A stretch of DNA of 64,000 bases. It comes from Baylisascaris procyonis. Its lineage: Eukaryota > Nematoda > Chromadorea > Rhabditida > Ascarididae. The stretch spans positions 1,178,001 to 1,242,000 of the forward strand of contig JAZARR010000175.1 in NCBI GenBank assembly GCA_037389465.1, read 5' to 3'. The position numbers and the translations under genes were made by a program. Below are positions 40,901 through 51,500 of this stretch, piece by piece. The notes beneath the pieces were generated by a model. The model ran no database searches. It was not told the DNA's origin and saw only the letters and a program-made list of their open reading frames with translations. Every line of letters starts with the position of its first letter. Position 1 is the first letter of the stretch.

Positions 40901-42512
40901 TAGATAATAAAGATTCATAAAAGAAAACAAAATGGAATAAGATCAACTAGCTAATATGAAAATTATGCGGAATAAAAAAAACTATGAACAGTGCAATCAC
41001 CTTGGATAATCTATTTTGCAGTCATCTAAGACGATCTATTTTTAAAAAGATACGAAATGTAATCTGTTAGTAGACATGCTTGTCTCCTCTATTTGTCAAT
41101 TTGAGCTATTTGAAAAGTTTACAATCAATATTTTGCTTAAAAATACAAATTTACAAAGTTGAATATTTTATTATGATAGAATTTTTTATTTCCGCCCTTT
41201 AATAGATTTGAATCATAAAAATCCAATACAATAGCTCCGCTGTGATGTTTCAAAATTCTCATTATCCTCGCTTCGAACTATATTACCGGGCAAATTTCTA
41301 AGCATTAATGGCCAGAAGAATTTGTTTTTTCTTGGATAAAATTAAATTTGCCTTCTTGCTGAAGAAAAGTAGTTCCTTATAAATGTTGATTGATGCTGAG
41401 AAAGCATTTTACTGAAAATACTTAGAAATTCTGGACAAGTGGAATTTCCCGAGAATCTGGGATTTTTTTCGAGACGGTAAAAAACAAAAAAAAAATTAAA
41501 AACAAAAATAAAATAAACAAAAATAAAATCACCCTCAAGAAAGTAATTTCTAATAGAAAAAAACCATATTTTTCTTTCTACATCCAATATTCTAGTGCAT
41601 TATCCGTTTTTCACTGGTTCTAAAAGCAGTCCTTTGTTAAAGAGTTATCTTCTTTTGAATAAACTTCGCTTTTTTGACGGTTTTAATTCCACTCGCTACG
41701 GAAGGAAATGAACGCCTTTTCAATGTTACTCTTTCATTTCTCATATTTCGATAGAAGTTATCTTCTCTTCAATAAACTTCTACTACCCAAATAAAAAAAG
41801 AACTTCGAATATTCTATCCCCTTTCACCAGAACCCCGTGATCGATGAAAACAAAGTTGCTCATAGCTAATCCACCCGCTGAATGAACTTCTCCCTCAATC
41901 CAGAATTATGTCCTATCTTTTCTATAATTTTTATATGCACAACAAAAAGGACGCATTTTTGCACACGAACAAAACGATTTTTTGAATTCAGAAAAACTGC
42001 GCACAATGTAATCGATAAACACCATTTTTCCGGCAAAGAATTTATGTCATCATACGTAAGTGTGCCATTATAACAATCATTGATGTTCTTAGAAAACGTC
42101 ATAGCAATTCAATGCAGTCTATATTCAACGGAAAATGTAATTCTAATAAGGATAATATGCATTATGGATGAGTAGCATCATTAGCTTTGGTTTGAGGAGA
42201 GCCGTCGAATTTTATTATCGAAGCTGCAGAAGAGAAATTGTCCCTATATCTAAATTTGGAGTGCTCAACAGAATCGCCAAGATTTTTCAACTTTTCAAGT
42301 GTAATCTCGCGTCCAATTTGATAGATTCCGGCAGAAAGTCATAAAAACCAGCGGCGTTTTGTTGCCTGACCTCACCGGAAATATAGAGGTCAGGCATTAA
42401 TGACCGTTGAGGCAATAAAATTTCACCTAAGAATGTTGCGGTTACTCTAATCTGTTCTTGGTTTTGAACCGTGAGTTATGATCAACTCTAAACTGCAGAA
42501 ATATGTGAATCA

Positions 42513-42568
<56 letters not shown>

Positions 42569-45500
42569 CCTACAAACGCAAAACAGGAATAAAATATTAC
42601 CAATGCGAACCCTGATGGAATGGGAGGAAAGAAGGAAAGGATGAAGTTCCAATCCGTCTGGATGTCCTAAGAAACACTAAGTGAATGCTACTGATGAAAG
42701 TCGAGTTTTTCGATTCGCTTCACACGCTTTAGAAAATTTGGCCCAATTTTGCCTTTTTCGAGACAAAAACCTTCCGGTTGCACAAGAAACTGCTCATCTT
42801 ATCTCATCAAACGGATGCGCAATTCATGGAAATTTCAAAAGTTTGCCTAAACGCCTTCGAATGCTCAACTTGTATGCCCTCAAAAAGAAGAAAACTTGCA
42901 TCGAACATTGCGATAGTGATCCTGCTTTCCCTCAGCACTCTTGCAGCACAAGAAAAATTATTTGACGTTTATTTCAAAGGTGTTTCTTATGTGGCTTATG
43001 CTAAAATATGTATATACCAATGATTACAGCTTGATATTTATTAACTGAAAATATTGACTCTTAGGAAACATTATGCTCATGAATTCAGCTCCAACTCAGT
43101 TGATTTCGATTATTATAAATAAATTTTTTAGTGAAATTCGGCTAGTTACCAAAATTTATATGGCTCAAGTCGACGATCTTTTTTTCTCGTCGACAAGCCA
43201 ACCACCCACGGCGATTTGAACTATCAGATAGATGGCGGATATTCACCACAACGGATGGAAAATGTGCTAACGAACGAGTAGGATGAACTGAGGTGCGTTT
43301 GAAGGATTCGGCTGGCTAATTTTCAGATTTGGTTTTTTGACAACTTCCGAGTTTGTATGTGCTTGATGCGCTACTAACTACAAGCGACTTGATGAGGACC
43401 TCCCAAGAGGAATTTCTGAATGCTGAATGAAAAACTAATCCTTACCTGCCAAAAACGAACTAAGTAATTCGAAGTCAATGATGCTGCCATAAAAAACGAT
43501 GCTAAACATTTTTGTTTAAATACTGTTAACTAATCAGGAAGGAAAACGGATTGCCTAAGCTGGCCCGATTTGTGCTTTTTGCAAATTTATCAGCTTACAG
43601 CCTCAACGGAACACAAATACTCTTCGAGTGTTCATGCATGCATGCTGTTGGGAATCAAATTGAGAAGTCAACTGTATGCTTGAGACCATGTAGAAGTTGG
43701 CTCATAATATGTTACTCTGTGTAAAAAAAAGCTGCAGTGAAACAAAATTTCCTCTCATAAAAAAATTTTGCGAAAAAAATCACTACAAATTCATTCACCC
43801 CATTTGATTTTATAAAAAAAAATACAATTAAAAAAAATATGAATTTGGAAATAGTGCAGAAAAATTCTCTAAAAATTGCATAAATGCTTATTTTCTATGA
43901 GAAACATCACAGAAAGCTGAAATAGTGGTACTTAGTTGAGTAACATACTAATGAGAATCTACTTCCATCTTCCTAATCAAATCTATTTCCATCTTCCAAG
44001 GTAGCCATCCGTAATCGATAAGAAGTGAACTGGAAACCACTGAAGAATCGTACTAGAGAACCTGGCACGATAAGGGAGCTCCTGGGGTTCAGAACTTATG
44101 ATTCATCTTGATGCGAGATTCCCCACGAGGGATACCCCTCGTAGGCGGATGGCAGTTAACTCCGAACACTACACGATAAGCGTTTTACTATCTGTTCAAC
44201 TGACCACAATTTCAATAAAGTGCTATAAAATAATAAAATATATGAAATTATATATTCAGCGCTTAATTTATCTGATTGCATTCACAAATCTTCAACGAGG
44301 GATTTGCCTGTTGTTGAGCCGATAAATGTAAGATGAAAACCAAAACGGATATAAGATGCAGACAAATTTTTCGGTATCTATAAAAAACGCCTACAATTAT
44401 TTGAAAGTTTGCTTTTGCCTAAAAAGTTTTTCTTCTTTTTTCTTAATTCCGTTTTCCCAAAGCACCATATTCCTCTGGGTCTATACTAACGTTTTGCACA
44501 TAAAGGACTTTACGACAGTATTATCTCAGTACAACACTTTTTACCGCTTTCGATCTATGGATCATTTTTTCTTTATAAAACCTTCAAAAATTGAGAATAT
44601 GATGCAAAAAAATAATATACAAGAACATTTTATAGCTTGTATTATATTCATAAAATTTATAGTGTATAATTTTGCAACTCAAAATTCTTAATGATTCTCG
44701 AGTCGATGTTAGCGATCAGAAACGTTGGTTGAAACACAAATGTGTAAGGAGAAAGATAACACTTTTAAAACGCGCGCTTGTAAATTTGTTTGCAAATTCG
44801 AGAAAATGAGTAAATGAATAATTTAATTATTTCGAGTGCCAGAAAAATTTCAACTGACGAAAATGGGAGATTTTATCGTTCAGTTGGTGGAAAATGTTTG
44901 AATATGCAAATGCAAAAGTTTCCTCAATTTTCATATTTTTTCGATGATACAATATGTAAATTTTTCAGTTTTTTTTTTAAATAATTCAAGCTCTAATTTA
45001 ATGTCTACACCCTAACTTTACATCCTACATAGGTTATAATGGCAAAACGCGATACGTTTGTTTAATGCGCCAAATTCAAATGCATAACTTGAAATTTTTC
45101 GAGTATTGAATAATAGAGGCTAACGAGAAGAAAAAGACTAGAAAAAAAAATCGAAAATAATTTTTTCGACGTTGAGTTTTATAGCTGTCAACCAATTTGA
45201 TATTGACGATTCGTACTTAAATGGCAGCACTGCGTTGTTTGTTTGTTTGTTTGTTTGCTGTTTTTGAAATTTAATTGCAATCTGCATAGGTAAAAATGGA
45301 ATCTGCATATGACTGATACACTACGCAAATATTCCTTAGAAAATTCACTAATGCATTAAAGCGGGTATTGGATAAGATACTACAGTTTCAGTAAAGATCA
45401 ATCTAGAAGTTATATTAATTGACGATGAGATTAATATGGCATTAATGAATTGAAAAACTCCTAAAATTAATTTTAAAAAATTATCACAAACCAAAGATAA

Positions 45501-48500
45501 AAAATTTATGAACCTAGACGATCGAAGCCAACCGAAGACCTATAAATAAATAGTAAAAAAACTCAAATTCTTTCGTTCTATATCGAAAAAAGGTTGCAGA
45601 TTCTACCTCAATATCATGTGAAATTCAGGAAAATATAAACGGGTTCTACCAATTAAAACTAAGTTTGCAAAGCATATAACAGAGAAGCATTTATTAAAGA
45701 AATCTTCTGATGGTTATCATATAACAAATTTTTCATTATCTTTGAAATAATCGATCTCGTATGAAACACAAAATGAAATAAATGAAATTTTTAAAAGTAA
45801 ACTGAAATAAATAAATAATAATAAACAGAGATTATTTATCAAAGATAATTCTAGGTAATTTTATATGTGAATAAATCTATTTTATATTCTAGGCAATTTT
45901 ATATACAATAGTGCCTAATAAACCACTTCTGCATTTCGTCCATCTAACCAATGAGCTGTACAATTTACCAGCATAAAATACAGCATGTAAAATAACATCT
46001 CCATGACTTAGCTAAAACAATTCACAAAAAGCCCATGTAAATATTATACAAAAAAAAAATCGTTTTCTTTTGACCTATCTGATAGGTGTTGAACACCTAT
46101 AAAATTATTTCCGCCTATTTAAAAGCATTACATTCTTTCGATGTTGATGATCAACTTCAGATATGATATAGAATATTACCTTATTGTGCACGTTATATCG
46201 ACTAAATTTCTTAGAGCTTAATTTCATCGTTTTCCGAGTTAAGATTACATGACGAGTAGATAAGCAGACATACATTGAGATAGGTAAATAAACGACATAT
46301 CGTAATGATATCAACAAATCATCGTCATAAAATCGTATAAAGCTCTACAGACAAATGTGATGTGCCAACAAAAACAGCGTTTCGTAAATGATGCACTGCT
46401 ATGTGAAATTTCTGACAATAAAATATGGGCAGATATATATAAATTATGGGGCGTTTGCTTCGAGAGCAATTGAATTTGCCTTATGATATTTGTTGGGACG
46501 ATAGTTTTATGCTTCAAATTTTAGATATCTAGTTTTCGCATCGATTTTTTATTTTTTCCTTTTTTTTTTGGTATCAAAACACTCGCAAACAAAACATGGA
46601 AAGTGAATCAATGGAATTGACATTGTTGACAACTGAAATTTAAAAATTTGAACATTTTTTAAAGATTTGACTATCTCTTTCAAGAAAATGGACCTCTTTT
46701 CAGCAAATCTCTTTTATTAACACGAATCTTTCAAATGAAGCGATTGGATAAGCTTAAATTTGAGGAGTTTTGGGCGCAAGCTTAAACTTGGAACGATTTA
46801 GGAGTGCAGTGAAAAAAAAATGGAATGCTTGAGATTGGAAACGAGTAGGTAAGAACACCTATGACGTTCACTGGTAGAATTTCTTCATGATCAATGAAGT
46901 GAAGCAATCGATTTGATGGATAAGGTTAGAACACAAAATGAATATCATATCTGTATTTCCGATAAGCTTTGTTTCCATTGTTTTTCAAATTTATTCAGGT
47001 TTTCCTTGCTAAAGAGAATAATGACAACGTCTCGAAAGTAGGACTGTCGAACATCTACCGTACAGCCTCAAGTAATGCCCACTCCCTATACCCGTGCGAT
47101 CCCCATCTATCCCCTCCTTTCTTCAGTTCCATCTCTTTCTCTGCATGGAAGTTTTAAGCCCCATTCTATTACAGACTTAATAATATTAAAACAATCTAAA
47201 TTATCTCATAAAATTAAGATCAATTTAGTTAGCGTGCTTAAAGCGTTCGTTTATTATAGTTTTGCCTCAATTACTTTAAATTATAATGTGAATTTAATTG
47301 ACGCGTAAATTGTAAAGTTTTTTGAGAAAAATTATCTATTCAAAAATGTCAAAACGAATGGGTTGATCAACTTTCAAACAGAAATGCTCACTGATAAGTA
47401 ATAATTGGTAAAGGTAATTGGCTTTGATGAAACGCTGTTGGGTATTGCTTACGTGCAGCCGACTGTGATTTAAACAACAATTAGTACTGTCACGGAATGC
47501 CTGATCACTGCTTGCAAATGGAGCTGTATTAACGGAGCTCATTATGAGAACGATTGAAATTAAAAGAATTGTTTTTTAAATTACGAATATCATCATCACA
47601 TCATACGTATCATGCACGATCGCGCATTGTTTACCTTGTCCGGTATAGAACGAAAGGTAGAGAACGAAAGGAAAGGTATACAACCAAACAGGAATTCCTA
47701 TCTTTATAAAAAAAAAACTGAAATATCTTTATAAAAAATGGAGGACCCCTTCTAACCCTACATAGGTTGAAAAATTTTTCACTGAGAATTTTCAAGTGCA
47801 ATTAAAAATATTCGATCAACTGATGCCAGAATGCTCATAACTATACTTTTTTCTTTACTGGGTTTTGTCCCTAAAATATAGGCGAATAGAAATAAATGTC
47901 CAAACAATCGAAAAATCCTACACATTAACCTGATATCATTAATGTAAGTTAGAGGAAATAAAGTGATGACAGGTTAAAATACCAAATTTTACCAATAATT
48001 ATCAAAATACCAGGTTACAAATTACCAAAACAGGAAAATACCAATAAGATATTTTAAAAAGATTACATAAGTATTATTTCAACGGTCTTTGGGTAATAAT
48101 CCCATAATAATCCGATAAAAAAGAATAATCCCATAAAATTCTTCTCGTATCGAGTATAATTTATTCGAACAATTCGCTTCACACGACAAGCAATCGAGAT
48201 AATTCGCATAGATCGGAAGTAATTTGTGCAAAACACATTCGTCAATATAAACCAAAAGCGATACAATCTTTATTGACGGCAATCCTCGTTGTTGTGATGC
48301 ATTTTGATCATATTGAAACGTATTGATCGTCAAGTATTTTCATTAGACGATTGCATTTCGTGCAAATATACGATATTTGTTTATTATCAGAATTCCGAAA
48401 AAAAAATTCCTATTACAAAAAAAAAAATTAGAAATTTTTTAGAAGACTTTTTATTCGTTTGCAATATGTTGTAAAATTTTGCAATCCATTATATATATTT

Positions 48501-51500
48501 GGATTGTAGATTAATCCCACACAAAATTTCCACTCATTCACTCATTAGCAGACAAATCTTCAGAATTGAAATTTCATGGTGTGATATATGATTTTCATTT
48601 CAACATCTAGTTGATAAAAAAAAATTGCTGTTTTCGATATAAAAGAAAAAAAAAAACAACGAGCCTTTTTGCTAATAATTGTAATACGAAGCTGATGCGT
48701 TACGCATTTTTTATAGGTTTTTTTTTGGAATAAATACTGAGAGGATCAATGCAAAAAAAAAAAAATTCAAGAATGACTATAAAACAGAATATTTTTAAGC
48801 AAATATCCAAGTTTTTCTATATTAAAGACGGGATGCTGTCATATGAGACAACTCATTTTGAATGAAAACTCTCATGTGTACAAAAAGAATAACGTACTCC
48901 ATTTGCCAACGCTATCCAAACAAATAGTACATCATTACACTTATTATTTATTATGCTTGCCTAAAACTTTTTTTTTTTTTTAGAAAACTTTACACTATAA
49001 AAAGTTCATCTTCTTTCGATATGATAATCTAACAGAATAAATGCTCTATGTGTTAAACATAACAAAGAATTGTGCTACAAGGGGATTTTCTATTACAGAA
49101 AGAAGAGATTATCGAAATTGCTTCAGCCTTTCATTAATTAACAATTTTAAAATTGAATCGCTTATCCATCGATAAAGATATATGGGGCTATTTGGAAGTG
49201 AATCGATGAAAATCTCTATCGAGTTGTACACCTTCAGCATTCTTCGAAATGATAATGAAAAATTTGCAGGTGCATAGAAACACACAAGAATATGCATACT
49301 TCCTGTTTTTATAGATCATAATATGTAAATTTGTGTTTAGCATACCACACAAACACACACACACACACACAAATATCAATCAGAACCGAAATCTATATTG
49401 GATATTAAAAATATGAAAGAACGTATTCATGAATTTGCAGTAGATCATTATCACAATAATATGTAAATTTTCCTTCAAAGGTGTACAACTCGATAGAGAT
49501 TTTCATCGAAGGAAATATAATGCAAAATGTGAACAATGATCATTTTTGGGCTATATGAGTATTACAAAGACAAATTTTCTTATGCATCAAAAAAGGCTAA
49601 TTGAACGAATGCAAAATTCACATATTAAAGCAATAAGATAAGATGCACTCATTTGCATTCTGGCTTCGACCAATATCGTTTTGAAGGTTCTCTCTCTCTC
49701 TCTCTCTCTCTCTCAAAAAATGATACCTGTGGGACCTATTTCATCCTATATCTGATCCTATCTATCCATCGTGAAACTATAATATTTAATTGCTTAGATT
49801 ATGAATGTTCATATTCGCCTATAATATTTATAATATATGGAATATACCTTTCAGTGTGCTTATTGAAATTATTTTAATTGATGGAAACTAAATTACTTTC
49901 TGATAACAGCGGTCGTCATCAGTTATAAATGAATTAACGAAATTTTTTATGGTGAGATTTAAAAGGATCTATGAATATTTCTCATTAATAACTCTTCAAC
50001 TGTAATACATTAAGTAACTTTTATCACTTTCATCCGCAATGATGTTCCATGAAATCTGCTCAAAAAAAAGAAAACATAACCATCTAATCAGTTCGAATGC
50101 ACTTCAGACAAGTGCAAAAAAAAGATGCTAAACAAGAAAATTTTTCGTTAAAACATTTTCAAAGCGGATAGAGGATTATGAATGCATTCACCTCTAGAAT
50201 AAATTAATAAAATTGATAGATATATAAGAAAGTGCATCAAATTTAGTGATTATATTCAATGATAACATTTAGTGATAACAAGAAATTGTTGCGATGAGAA
50301 CGTGATTTTATATTCAAAGATACGAAAGTGATTTTAAAAAAATGCTAATTATAGAAGTAAATTTATAAAAGTGAACAAAGTACGATCACTACGACACTGT
50401 AAATGCTTTCCATTTAGAAAATTTTTGCCACCTAAGAAAAGTTTCTTCTGGTCAACAAATATTGATATGCCCGTCGATATCTGCGAAAGTTTTCGAGCTC
50501 AAAGGTCGATGTTTGCTTCGATATATCAAATTTTGCGAAACTAATATATCCGGTGAAAATTACATGTTCCTTCAAGAATCCATATTCGCTTTCAAAAGGT
50601 GATGCCTTTATAGGAAAAGTCGAGAAGAGGATTTTAGGAAAGGGAGAGATAAGTGAAGACGGCTAATCCAAAGATTGTGTTTAACCTAATAACTAATTAT
50701 ATCGATGCATAAAATCATTAGCATTGTATATCTAACACGCTAATGCATTGAAAAATTTGATATAAATGTTTAAAAAAACGCAGACGTTTAAGAACAGCCA
50801 ACAACTACTGTATCGATACGATAAACGCATTTTCGCAATCCCCCGTTTATCGGTATAGTTCGATAGTCGGGAATGTTTAAGCATTCCCTTTTTTAGTTAC
50901 TAGAGAAACCGAGTATATTGAGTGGCGCAAAAAAATAAAACAAAATGTCATAGGTTCTTGGATTATGAAATAAGGAAAGTGAATAAGCGCAATGGAATCA
51001 CTCAATGCATTTAAATTGTATCGATGAAAAAACTATTTAAAATAATATTTTAAGGCCCAAAGAAGTATAAAAAAAGGAAGGTGATAACTTCAATCCATCA
51101 CTGTAAAGGGAATCAGATATGATAGAGATTCAAATGATTTAGCCAGATTAAGGCCATAAAATGGATAGTCTGCGCTGAATAGTACAATATTCAAATCACT
51201 CTAAAAAAAAAAAATATTCCGATCTCAATGGTGTCACTAACTGACCACTAAACAATTATGCTAATTTTTGGAAAAATTCTTATCAAGGAAATAAAGAAGC
51301 TATATCTAATGAATTACTATATGTTAGACTGGAAACGAATAAATGAAATATAAAAATAATGAGGAAACTTACACCGTGAGGGAATAGTTTCAGGTGGTAT
51401 AAGAAGACGACTGCTGGTTTGCATATTATTACTAGCGAATCGATTGATTTGTTGATGCATAATGTTGCTTGAAGTGCACGGTTCTTGATGTGCAGATAGT

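Larger units (their letters stand above)
28767..51372. other. rbf-1 giant intron 1, distal part
   Basis: AT-rich sequence that contains a CTGT/CTGC repeat (31883-31953), a tRNA-like fragment (about 37094-37164), CA repeats (37971-37988 and 49346-49371), a 26-base A run (39734-39759), a coding relic (42165-42338), a TA repeat (42518-42567), a GC-rich hairpin (44125-44142), a TTTG repeat (45236-45257), an inverted repeat element (49203-49509) and a CT repeat (49689-49714). No intact nested gene was recognised. Confidence 0.5.

Noticed and set aside
42681..43023. Two overlapping plus-strand frames that at first suggested a retroelement zinc knuckle
   Set aside because: The Cys/His spacing does not match CCHC or other knuckles, and neither frame shows a family motif.
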